A DNA stretch of 64,000 nt, taken from NCBI RefSeq assembly GCF_001424835.1, contig NZ_LMCQ01000023.1, positions 184,504 through 248,503 on the forward strand, read 5' to 3'. The notes beneath the pieces are model-generated. The model searched no databases and was not told the DNA's origin. It saw nothing but the letters and a program-made list of their open reading frames with translations. Made by a program: the position numbers and the translations under genes. Shown piece after piece: positions 8,712-15,640 of this stretch; position 1 is the stretch's first letter, and the number at the start of each line of letters is the position of its first letter. Origin of the DNA: Variovorax sp. Root318D1 (GTDB lineage: Bacteria; Pseudomonadota; Gammaproteobacteria; Burkholderiales; Burkholderiaceae_C).

Positions 8712-9518
8712 TCACTTGATGATCATGCCTTTGAGCGCGGGTTCCGCGCCCGGCACCTTGAGCTTCATTTCCCGGAGCGTCTTCATGAGCAGCCGGGCAA
8801 TCATGAGATTGCGGTGCCGCTTGTGGTTGGCGGGTATCACGTACCAGGGCGCGTGCTCGGTCGAGGTTGCGCGCAGCGCCTTGTCGTAGGCCTCCTGGTA
8901 GGCGTTCCACTTGGCGCGCACCTCCAGGTCCCCCAGGCTGAACTTCCATTGCTTGCCGGGCGTGTCGATGCGTGCCTGCAGGCGTTCGCGCTGCTCGTCC
9001 TTGTCGATGTGCAGCATGCACTTGACGATGACCGTGCCGGTCTCGACCAGCAGGCGCTCGAAGTCGTTGATCTGCGCATAGCGGCGCCTGGCTTCGGCCT
9101 TGTCGATCCAGCCCTCGACCACCGGCACCAGCACGTCTTCGTAGTGGCTGCGGTTCCACACCGCGATTTCGCCCGCGCGCGGCACGACCGCATGGCAGCG
9201 CCAGAGATAGTCGTGGGCGCGTTCGTCGTCGTTGGGCACCTTGAAGGCCGTGACCCGGACACCCAACGGAGATGTGCGCGAAAAAACCCAGCGCACCGTG
9301 CCGTCCTTGCCGCTGGTGTCCATGCCTTGCAGCACCAAGAGGACCTTGCGGCGGCCTTCGGCATGCAGCAGATCCTGCATCTCGTCGAGTTCGACCGCGA
9401 GGGCGTCGATTTCGGCGACCTGCGCGGCCGTGTTTCCCTCGAGAAAGGGTGTTTCGCCGGGACTTACCTGCGAGAGTTTGAAGGTGCTGCCGACGCGGTA
9501 TTTCTTGAGGCTGGCCAT
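8712..9518 (-). CDS. PPK2-family polyphosphate kinase
   Basis: PPK2 enzymes move phosphate between inorganic polyphosphate and nucleotides, often making ADP or ATP from AMP or ADP. The 268-aa protein is one PPK2 domain: Walker A-like QGMDTSGKDGTVRW, a lid region, and Walker B-like WNRSHYEDVLVP, ending with conserved KWNAYQEAYD and PWYVIPANHKRHRN. ATG 9518 (MASLKKYRVG) is preferred to the upstream GTG at 9542, which lacks a ribosome-binding site; CGGAG precedes the ATG. It follows hslR by 51 bp on the same strand, at the end of the tctD-tctE-hslR run. The subclass (AMP or ADP preference) cannot be told by eye. Confidence 0.92.
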   Translation of the reverse strand: MASLKKYRVGSTFKLSQVSPGETPFLEGNTAAQVAEIDALAVELDEMQDLLHAEGRRKVLLVLQGMDTSGKDGTVRWVFSRTSPLGVRVTAFKVPNDDERAHDYLWRCHAVVPRAGEIAVWNRSHYEDVLVPVVEGWIDKAEARRRYAQINDFERLLVETGTVIVKCMLHIDKDEQRERLQARIDTPGKQWKFSLGDLEVRAKWNAYQEAYDKALRATSTEHAPWYVIPANHKRHRNLMIARLLMKTLREMKLKVPGAEPALKGMIIK

Positions 9519-9569
9519 GAACCGGGCTCCGTGCAAAAACACGCAGCGTACGCGATCGGCAGCGGGCGA

Positions 9570-10004
9570 TCAGCGATCGGTGTCGTCCGGATCGATGGAC
9601 GCGCTCCACCGGTTGTCCCAATCGGCATGCCGTGCAGCGCCGTCGAGCTCGCGCCGGTCGCGCTTGGTCGGCCGGCCTTGCACGATGGCCAGGGCCGGCT
9701 CGCTGCCCATGCGGCGCTGTTCGCGCATCGCAGCCTGCGCGGCAATGCTCTCCGGCGTTTCTTCGTAGAGTTGCTGCGCCACGGGCGCCGGACCTCGTTG
9801 GCCGCTCAGACCGCGCACCATGACAGTCCGCGTCACTGCGCCCAAGCGAATGGCAACGGTGTCCCCGGCCTTGACCTCGCGCGAGGCCTTGGCGATGTCG
9901 CCATTGACCTGTATCCGGTTCTTGCCGATCTCATCCGCAGCCAGGGAGCGCGTCTTGAAGAAGCGGGCGGCCCAGAGCCATTTGTCGATGCGCAAGCGAT
10001 CCAT
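9570..10004 (-). CDS. hslR: S4-domain RNA-binding protein, Hsp15 family
   Basis: A 144-aa protein starting MDRLRIDKWLWAARFFKTRS, the S4 RNA-binding fold of heat-shock protein Hsp15 (residues about 4-65). In E. coli, Hsp15 binds free 50S subunits that still carry a nascent chain and helps recycle stalled ribosomes. The C-terminal tail is rich in charged residues. The ATG at 10004 begins 2 bp after the TGA of the histidine kinase gene, so translation is probably coupled. A longer open frame extends into the kinase gene but is a shadow. Its position downstream of a transport two-component system is unusual. Confidence 0.88.
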   Translation of the reverse strand: MDRLRIDKWLWAARFFKTRSLAADEIGKNRIQVNGDIAKASREVKAGDTVAIRLGAVTRTVMVRGLSGQRGPAPVAQQLYEETPESIAAQAAMREQRRMGSEPALAIVQGRPTKRDRRELDGAARHADWDNRWSASIDPDDTDR

Positions 10005-10006
10005 AT

Positions 10007-11428
10007 TCAGGAATTGTGGTGGTAGACAGGGAGCCGCACGACAGCGTCGAGCCCGACCACCTGTGCGGAATTTTCCTGCACGCTGCGGTTGTCCAGGCTG
10101 ATGCGCCCGCCCAGCGCCAGCACGATTTCGCGGCAGATTGCGAGGCCCAGCCCGGAGCCGCTGGCCGTGTCGCCGGCGGAGAAGGGCGCGAACAGGCGCT
10201 GGCGCAGTTCGGCCGAAATGCCGGGCCCCTCGTCGCGCACCGTCAGCACGGCTTCGTCCTCGTCGGAGCGCACCACGACGGAAAGCGCGCCGCCCGGCGG
10301 ACTCTGCTTGATGGCGTTGTGCAGCAGGTTTCGCGTGAGCTCCTGCAGCATCCACTGGTGCGCGCGCACCATCACGGGGTGGTCGATGTCCAACTCGAAA
10401 TCGAGCGACTTGTCGGCGATCAGCGGCGAGAGATCCAGCGCAATCTGCCTCACCACCTCGCCGAGTTCCAGCGGAACCGATTCCGGCTGCTGCCGCAGCT
10501 GCTCGACCTTGGCGAGCGACAGCATCTGGTTGGCGAGCGTGGTCGCGCGCTCCACCGTCTGGCTGATTTCGCGGAGCGCCTGTTCCGGCGCCACATCGCC
10601 GCGCCTTGCCGACTGGACCTGCGCCTTCAGCACGGCCAACGGCGTGCGCAACTGATGAGCACTGTCGCGCACGAAGCGCTTCTGGTGGTCGAGCAGGCGC
10701 TGCAGCCGGCCCATGACCTCGGTGGTGGCGTCGACCAGCGGCCGCAGTTCACGCGGCGCATCGGGCGCATCGATGGGTGAAAGGTCGTCGGCCGCGCGCT
10801 TCTCGATGGCTTCGCCGAGTTCCCGCACTGGCCGCGTGGCGCGTTGCACCACCAGCACTGTGACCAGCGCAATCACGCCCATCAGCAGCAGCTGGCGCCA
10901 CAGCATGTCGACGAGCAGCTTGCGCACCAGCGTTTCGCGCAGCTCGAGGGTTTCGGCCACCTGCACCACGGCCATGCCGCGGCCGCGGCCGCTGGACACC
11001 GGCTGCAGCAGCACCGCCATGCGGACCGGCTGGCCGCGAAAGCTCGCGTCGTAGAAATCGACCAGCGCCGAATAGGCCCCGCGATCAGGGATGCGGCCGC
11101 GCCAGAACGGCAGTTCGCCAAAGCCCGACACCATTTCGCCATCAAGCGCCGAAACCCGGTAGAAAAGCCGACTGCGGTTGTCGGCCTCGAAGGCCTCGAG
11201 CGCGGAGTAAGGCACGATGGCGCGCAGCCGTGCTGCTTCGTCGTAGCCTTCCACGTCGAGCTGTTCGCCGATGGTCTTGGCCGACGCGAGCAAGGTCCGG
11301 TCGTAGGCGGTGGTGGCCGCGGCCAGGCTCTGCCGGTACAGGCTCACGCTGTTGATCACGATGAACAGCGCCACCGGCGCGAGAATGCCGAACAGCAGCC
11401 TCGCGCGCAGCGACAAGGCGGCCTTCAT
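10007..11428 (-). CDS. tctE: Sensor histidine kinase, TctE family
   Basis: A 473-aa membrane sensor. The first transmembrane helix is at about 9-30, the periplasmic domain 32-172 is of the two-component sensor N-terminal type seen in TctE/QseC, and the second helix is at 178-195. A HAMP-like linker, the phosphorylated His258 in DSAHQLRTPL and the ATP-binding N, G1 and G2 boxes (LLHNAIKQS, RDEGPGIS, GSGLGLAI) follow. Its ATG overlaps the stop of the response regulator gene (ATGA). It lies divergent to tctCBA, and in Salmonella TctDE controls the tricarboxylate transporter, so it probably senses a tricarboxylate here too. It also lies upstream of hslR and ppk2. Confidence 0.9.
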   Translation of the reverse strand: MKAALSLRARLLFGILAPVALFIVINSVSLYRQSLAAATTAYDRTLLASAKTIGEQLDVEGYDEAARLRAIVPYSALEAFEADNRSRLFYRVSALDGEMVSGFGELPFWRGRIPDRGAYSALVDFYDASFRGQPVRMAVLLQPVSSGRGRGMAVVQVAETLELRETLVRKLLVDMLWRQLLLMGVIALVTVLVVQRATRPVRELGEAIEKRAADDLSPIDAPDAPRELRPLVDATTEVMGRLQRLLDHQKRFVRDSAHQLRTPLAVLKAQVQSARRGDVAPEQALREISQTVERATTLANQMLSLAKVEQLRQQPESVPLELGEVVRQIALDLSPLIADKSLDFELDIDHPVMVRAHQWMLQELTRNLLHNAIKQSPPGGALSVVVRSDEDEAVLTVRDEGPGISAELRQRLFAPFSAGDTASGSGLGLAICREIVLALGGRISLDNRSVQENSAQVVGLDAVVRLPVYHHNS

Positions 11429-12105
11429 GGTTCCGCGCGCAAGAGATAGCCCAGCCCGCGCAGCGTCATCAGCGCGGCGCCGGTGCCCACGAGCTTCTTG
11501 CGCAGGCGATACACCACCACCTCGACGGCCTCGTATTGCACGTCGGTCTCGCCCGGAAACACGAGCTCGAAAAGCCGTTCCTTGCTGACCGCATGGCCCG
11601 GCTTCATCATCAGCGCCTTGAGCAGCGCCAGTTCGCGTGGCGTGAGTTCCAGGATGCCGCCACGGTGGTAGATGGCGCCGCTTTCGGGCTCGAAACGCAG
11701 GCCGCCGACCTCCTGCGGATTCAAGATCACGTCGGTGCCGGCATTCTGGTGGCGCCGGCGCAACGCCCGGATGCGCGCCTCCAACTCGTCGAGATCGAAG
11801 GGCTTGGGAAGGTAGTCGTCGGCCCCGGCATTCAGGCCCATGATGCGATCGCCCACCGTGCCGCGGGCGGTCAACAGCAGCACGGGCGTGCGAAGCCCCG
11901 CAGCGCGCGCCTCGGCCAGCACCTGGAGGCCGTCCAGGTTCGGCAGGCTCAGGTCGAGCGCCACCACGTCGGGCTCCAGGGCGCGCCATTGCTCGACGGC
12001 CAAGGCGCCGTCGCCGCAGATGCGCACGTCGATCTTGCTGCGGGCGAGGGCGCGCTGCAGGGTAACCTGCATCGAGGGATCGTCTTCGACCAGCAGCAGC
12101 TTCAT
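11425..12105 (-). CDS. tctD: OmpR-family response regulator, TctD type
   Basis: A 226-aa DNA-binding response regulator. The receiver domain (1-115) has the acidic pocket VEDDP, the phosphoacceptor Asp51 in VALDLSLPN and the lysine in YLPKPF. The C-terminal winged helix (about 130-222) contains LTPRELALLKAL and VVVYRLRKKL. It is the first gene of the tctD-tctE-hslR-ppk2 run and overlaps tctE by 4 bp. The 127-bp divergent region in front of it carries paired direct repeats with 11-bp spacing, as expected for an OmpR-type dimer that binds head to tail. Regulation of tctCBA is inferred from position and family. Confidence 0.92.
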   Translation of the reverse strand: MKLLLVEDDPSMQVTLQRALARSKIDVRICGDGALAVEQWRALEPDVVALDLSLPNLDGLQVLAEARAAGLRTPVLLLTARGTVGDRIMGLNAGADDYLPKPFDLDELEARIRALRRRHQNAGTDVILNPQEVGGLRFEPESGAIYHRGGILELTPRELALLKALMMKPGHAVSKERLFELVFPGETDVQYEAVEVVVYRLRKKLVGTGAALMTLRGLGYLLRAEP

Positions 12106-12152
12106 GGGGCGTGGAGGGGGAATGGTACTTCGGTGTTTTCCCCAGTCCGGTG

Positions 12153-12207
12153 GACAGCCAACTGACAGCAGGGCGGCGCATGATAGCGGCTCAGGTCCAA
12201 GTCAGGT
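12153..12207. promoter_or_regulatory. Two pairs of 11-bp-spaced direct repeats, candidate TctD sites
   Basis: GACAGC occurs at 12153-12158 and 12164-12169; TCAGGT occurs at 12191-12196 and 12202-12207. Both pairs have exactly 11 bp from start to start, about one helical turn, the arrangement used by OmpR-family regulators. They lie in the divergent tctD/tctC intergenic region, the second pair 26 bp before the tctC start. No clear -35/-10 pair is visible. Confidence 0.45.
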
Positions 12208-12232
12208 TTTCTTTAGTTACCAGGAGACATCG

Positions 12233-13192
12233 ATGCGTCGCGACACCTTTTTGAAGTCATTGGCCGCGCTGGCCGCCGTCGGAGCGTTGCCGTTGTCGGC
12301 ACGCGCTGCAGCCAACGTCAAGATGATGATTCCAGCCAACCCGGGCGGTGGCTGGGACACCACGGGCCGCGCGCTGGGCAAGGCTCTGACCGAATCCAAG
12401 CTGGCCGACACGGTCACCTACGACAACAAGGGCGGCGCCGCCGGCGCACTGGGCTTGGCCCAATTCGTGAATGGCTCCAAGGCCGACCCGAACGCACTCA
12501 TGGTGATGGGCTCCGTCATGCTCGGCGGCATCATCACCGGCAAGCCGCCGGTCAGCCTGTCGCAGGCCACGCCCATTGCGCGCATGACCACCGAATACAA
12601 CGTCTTCGTGCTGCCGGCCAATTCGCCGTTCAAGACCATGAAGGACGTGGTCGATCAGCTCAAGAAAGATCCCGGCAGCGTGAAGTGGGGCGGCGGTTCG
12701 CGCGGTTCCACCGAGCACATTGCCGCGGCCATGATCGCGCAGAAGGTCGGCGCCGATCCGTCCAAGATCAACTACGTGGCCTTCCGGGGCGGCGGCGAGG
12801 CCACGGCGGCCATTCTGGGCGGCAACGTCACCATCGGCGGGAGCGGCTACAGCGAGTTCGCCGAGTACATTGCCGCCGGCAAGATGAAGGCCATTGCCGT
12901 CACGTCCGCCCAGCGCCTGCCGGGCATCAACGTGCCTACGCTCAAGGAGCAGGGCATCGATGTCGAGATCGGCAACTGGCGCGGCGTGTACGGTGCCCCT
13001 GGCATCACCGCCGACCAGCGCAAGGCTCTGACCGACATGGTGCTGGCCGCCCTCAAGAGCCCATCGTGGGCCGAGACGCTCAAGAAGAACGACTGGACGC
13101 CGGCCGTGCTCTCGGGCGAGGCGTTTGCCAAGTTCGTCGACGACGACTTCGCCAGCTTGCGTGCCATCATGGTCAAGTCCGGAATGGTCTGA
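12233..13192 (+). CDS. tctC: Tripartite tricarboxylate transporter substrate-binding protein
   Basis: A 319-aa periplasmic binding protein of the TctC (Bug) family. The signal peptide is MRRDTFLKSLAALAAVGALP with probable cleavage after SARA (about residue 25). The mature protein starts with ANVKMMIPANPGGGWDTTGR, the family pattern that closes the carboxylate-binding site. It delivers a carboxylated substrate to TctAB. ATG 12233 has a CAGGAGA ribosome-binding site. The neighbours tctB and tctA make this a true transporter component and not an orphan Bug protein. Citrate or a similar tricarboxylate is the likely substrate, but it is not proved by sequence. Confidence 0.95.
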   Translation: MRRDTFLKSLAALAAVGALPLSARAAANVKMMIPANPGGGWDTTGRALGKALTESKLADTVTYDNKGGAAGALGLAQFVNGSKADPNALMVMGSVMLGGIITGKPPVSLSQATPIARMTTEYNVFVLPANSPFKTMKDVVDQLKKDPGSVKWGGGSRGSTEHIAAAMIAQKVGADPSKINYVAFRGGGEATAAILGGNVTIGGSGYSEFAEYIAAGKMKAIAVTSAQRLPGINVPTLKEQGIDVEIGNWRGVYGAPGITADQRKALTDMVLAALKSPSWAETLKKNDWTPAVLSGEAFAKFVDDDFASLRAIMVKSGMV

Positions 13193-13199
13193 CTTTGGC

Positions 13200-13300
13200 T
13201 CGCCCCCAGGCTCCGCGCACTTCGTGTCGCTTCTCCCTCCCCCTACCGGGGGCAACACCAGAGGCCCGGCAGAGCCGGTTCCTCGGTGTTTCTGGAAGGG
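13200..13300. repeat. Intergenic palindromic repeat element between tctC and tctB
   Basis: The 178-bp gap between tctC and tctB holds a dense palindrome. CACCAGAGGCCCGGC (13256-13270) pairs imperfectly with GCCGGTTCCTCGGTG (13274-13288) around an AGA loop; the pairing parts are CACC/GGTG, GAGG/CCTC and CCGGC/GCCGG. It is preceded by pyrimidine-rich sequence (TTCTCCCTCCCCCTACCGGGGG). It lies inside an operon and has no U-tract, so it is more likely an mRNA-stabilising REP-like element than a terminator. The rest of the gap shows nothing but the tctB ribosome-binding site. Confidence 0.6.
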
Positions 13301-13370
13301 GATGGGGGCTCTTTCGATAGCGAGGCCTATCAACGGGCCTCCTTCTTTTCCCTGACTGTGGGAGCAAAAA

Positions 13371-13907
13371 ATGACAACTCCAGAATCCTCGGTCTCGCCG
13401 CAACCCGCGGCCATATGGCCGCAAACGTTGGTTGGTGCCGGCGTGCTGCTGACCGGTCTGGCGCTGGCTTTCGGCGCCATCGGCATTCCTTCCGAAGCCG
13501 GCTATGGCGGCGTCGGGCCCAACTTCCTGCCGTGGCTGGTGTCGGGCGTGCTCACGCTGTGCGGCGGCTGGATCCTGTGGGAAGCACGCACCGGCGGCTT
13601 TCGCGAGCTTGACGCACCCACAGGCGCCGAGCGGGCCTACTGGCCGGGCTTCGTCTGGGTTTCGGCGGGCCTGCTGCTCAATGCGGCGCTTATCACACAG
13701 CTCGGCTTCATCCTGAGCTGCACGTTCTGCTACGTGCTGGCGGTGCAGGGCTTGCGCCGCGCGAGTGGACAGCCTTCGGCCAATCTGCCGCGAACCTGGG
13801 CCATCGATTTGCTGACCGGCGCGCTCATTGCCGCACCTGTGTTCTGGATGTTCACCAAGTTCCTGGCCATCAACCTGCCGGGCCTGACGACCACCGGCTG
13901 GATCTGA
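13371..13907 (+). CDS. tctB: Tripartite tricarboxylate transporter small membrane subunit
   Basis: TctB is the small integral membrane subunit (178 aa) of the three-part tricarboxylate transporter. Four hydrophobic segments can be seen (about 20-40, 48-65, 88-125 as a split pair, and 140-165), with the loop GGVGPNFLPWL typical of the family. A GGGAG ribosome-binding site precedes ATG 13371. tctA starts 1 bp after its stop codon, so the two are translated together. Sequence conservation in this family is low, and position between tctC and tctA is the main support. Confidence 0.92.
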   Translation: MTTPESSVSPQPAAIWPQTLVGAGVLLTGLALAFGAIGIPSEAGYGGVGPNFLPWLVSGVLTLCGGWILWEARTGGFRELDAPTGAERAYWPGFVWVSAGLLLNAALITQLGFILSCTFCYVLAVQGLRRASGQPSANLPRTWAIDLLTGALIAAPVFWMFTKFLAINLPGLTTTGWI

Positions 13908-13908
13908 C

Positions 13909-15423
13909 ATGGAAATCTTCAACGCACTCATGACGGGTTTCGCCGCGGCGATCACCCCTGTCAATCTGCTCTGGTGCCTGGTGGGCTGCGCCCTCGGCAC
14001 GGCCGTCGGCGTGCTGCCGGGCATCGGGCCCGCCGTGGCGGTTGCCATGCTGCTGCCGATCACCGGCAAGGTCGAGATCACGGCCTCGATGATCTTCTTC
14101 TCGGGCATCTACTACGGCGCCATGTACGGCGGCTCGACCACGTCGATCCTGCTGAACACGCCGGGTGAAACGGCCAGCATGGTCACTGCGATGGAAGGCA
14201 ACAAGATGGCCAAGAGCGGACGGGCGGGCGCTGCGCTCGCCACCGCTGCCATCGGCTCCTTCGTGGCCGGCACCATCGCCACGGTCATCGTCACGCTGTT
14301 CGCGCCGTTCGTGGCCGAGTTCGCCGTGAAGCTCGGGCCGCCCGAGTATTTCCTGCTGATGCTGCTGGCCTTCACCACGGTGAGTGCGGTGCTGGGCAAG
14401 AGCACGCTGCGCGGCATGACGGCGCTGTTCGTCGGCCTGGCTGCCGGCTGCGTCGGGCTCGACCAGATCTCGGGCCAGGGCCGCTATACCGGCGGCATTC
14501 CCGAACTGCTCGACGGCATCGAGATCGTGCTGGTGGCTGTGGGCCTGTTTGCGGTGGCCGAAGTGCTGTACGCCGTGCTCTACGAGGGCAAGGTGGTCGA
14601 AGGCCAGAACAAGCTGACCCGCGTCCACATGACGTCGCGCGACTGGAAGCGCTCGATTCCTGCATGGTTGCGCGGCACCGCCATCGGCACGCCGTTCGGC
14701 TGCATCCCGGCCGGCGGCACCGAGATCCCGACCTTCCTGAGCTATGCGACGGAAAAGAAGCTGGCCAAGGATGCGGATGCCAAGGCCGAGTTCGGCACCA
14801 AGGGCGCCATCGAAGGCGTGGCCGGCCCCGAGGCCGCCAACAACGCCACGGTGACGGCAGCGCTGATCCCGCTGCTCACGCTCGGCATTCCGACCTCGAA
14901 CACCACCGCCATCCTGCTCGGCGCATTCCAGAACTACGGCATCCAGCCGGGTCCGCAGTTGTTCACCACCTCGGCCGCATTGGTGTGGGCGCTGATCGCG
15001 TCGCTGTACATCGGCAACGTGATGCTGCTGGTGCTGAACCTGCCGATGGTCGGCCTCTGGGTCAAGCTGCTGAAGATTCCGAAGCCGCAGCTCTACGCGG
15101 GCATCTTGATTTTCGCAACGGTCGGTGCCTACGGCATGCGCCAGAGCGCGTTCGACCTGTTCCTGCTGTACGGCATTGGCCTGCTCGGCGTGGTGATGCG
15201 GCGCTTCGACTTTCCGACCGCTCCTGTGGTGGTGGGCATGATCCTGGGGCCTCTGGCCGAAGCGCAGCTGCGCAATGCCATGTCGATCGGCGAGGGCAGT
15301 GCTGCGGTGTTCTTCCAGCGGCCTATGTCGATCACGCTGGTGGTCATCATTGTGGCTGTGCTGGTGTTGCCGCGTGTGGCGAAGCGCATGAGTGAGCGGA
15401 AGTTGGCTCGGTTGGCGGTCTGA
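13909..15423 (+). CDS. tctA: Tripartite tricarboxylate transporter large membrane subunit
   Basis: TctA is the large permease subunit, 504 aa with about twelve membrane segments, powered by the ion gradient. Family motifs include VGVLPGIGPAVAVAM near residue 40, YYGAMYGGSTTSILLNTPGE (about 64-83) and the second, symmetry-related GTPFGCIPAGGTEIPTF, GPEAANNATVTAALIPLLTLGIPTS stretch (shortened). The gene is complete and in register with tctB. A GCCCTC/GAGGGC hairpin follows it 8 bp downstream. Expected substrate: citrate-like acids, supported by the TctDE regulators next door. Confidence 0.95.
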   Translation: MEIFNALMTGFAAAITPVNLLWCLVGCALGTAVGVLPGIGPAVAVAMLLPITGKVEITASMIFFSGIYYGAMYGGSTTSILLNTPGETASMVTAMEGNKMAKSGRAGAALATAAIGSFVAGTIATVIVTLFAPFVAEFAVKLGPPEYFLLMLLAFTTVSAVLGKSTLRGMTALFVGLAAGCVGLDQISGQGRYTGGIPELLDGIEIVLVAVGLFAVAEVLYAVLYEGKVVEGQNKLTRVHMTSRDWKRSIPAWLRGTAIGTPFGCIPAGGTEIPTFLSYATEKKLAKDADAKAEFGTKGAIEGVAGPEAANNATVTAALIPLLTLGIPTSNTTAILLGAFQNYGIQPGPQLFTTSAALVWALIASLYIGNVMLLVLNLPMVGLWVKLLKIPKPQLYAGILIFATVGAYGMRQSAFDLFLLYGIGLLGVVMRRFDFPTAPVVVGMILGPLAEAQLRNAMSIGEGSAAVFFQRPMSITLVVIIVAVLVLPRVAKRMSERKLARLAV

Positions 15424-15431
15424 CTCTTACT

Positions 15432-15447
15432 GCCCTCTTTTGAGGGC
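15432..15447 (+). terminator. Hairpin at the end of tctCBA
   Basis: GCCCTC (15432-15437) and GAGGGC (15442-15447) enclose a TTTT loop just after the tctA stop. There is no U-tract, so termination would be weak or Rho-assisted. Confidence 0.4.
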
Positions 15448-15468
15448 GCGAAGGATAGTTGGTTTTAT

Positions 15469-15584
15469 ACCGCCGCGCGGCGGTTACTTCCCGAGGCCGG
15501 GTGTCGCCCCGGCGGGCGACTCACTTTCTTTTGCTTCGCCAAAAGAAAGTGAGTCCGCCGCCGGGCGGATATCCCGGCCTCGGG
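15469..15584. repeat. Cloverleaf-like intergenic repeat with nested palindromes
   Basis: This element fills most of the 217-bp gap between convergent tctA and the RND gene. A 16-bp palindrome, ACCGCCGCGCGGCGGT (15469-15484), is followed by a 12-bp closing stem CCCGAGGCCGGG (15490-15501) with CCCGGCCTCGGG (15573-15584). Inside are three hairpins: GTCGCCC/GGGCGAC (15503-15520), a 15-bp stem ACTCACTTTCTTTTG/CAAAAGAAAGTGAGT with loop CTTCGC (15519-15554), and TCCGCC/GGCGGA (15554-15569). It could act as a bidirectional terminator, but the multi-branched form is more than that needs. It looks like a dispersed, mobile-type repeat of the genus. Confidence 0.75.
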
Positions 15585-15640
15585 AAACAAACAGCGCGCA
15601 GCGTCAAAGAAGCTACGCCACCTCAAAGAGAGAACAAGAG

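Noticed and set aside
10007..12181. A 724-aa open frame that looks like a fused response regulator and histidine kinase
   Set aside because: Its upstream third is the wrong frame of tctD. The kinase starts at 11428, overlapping the tctD stop by 4 bp; the two are separate genes.
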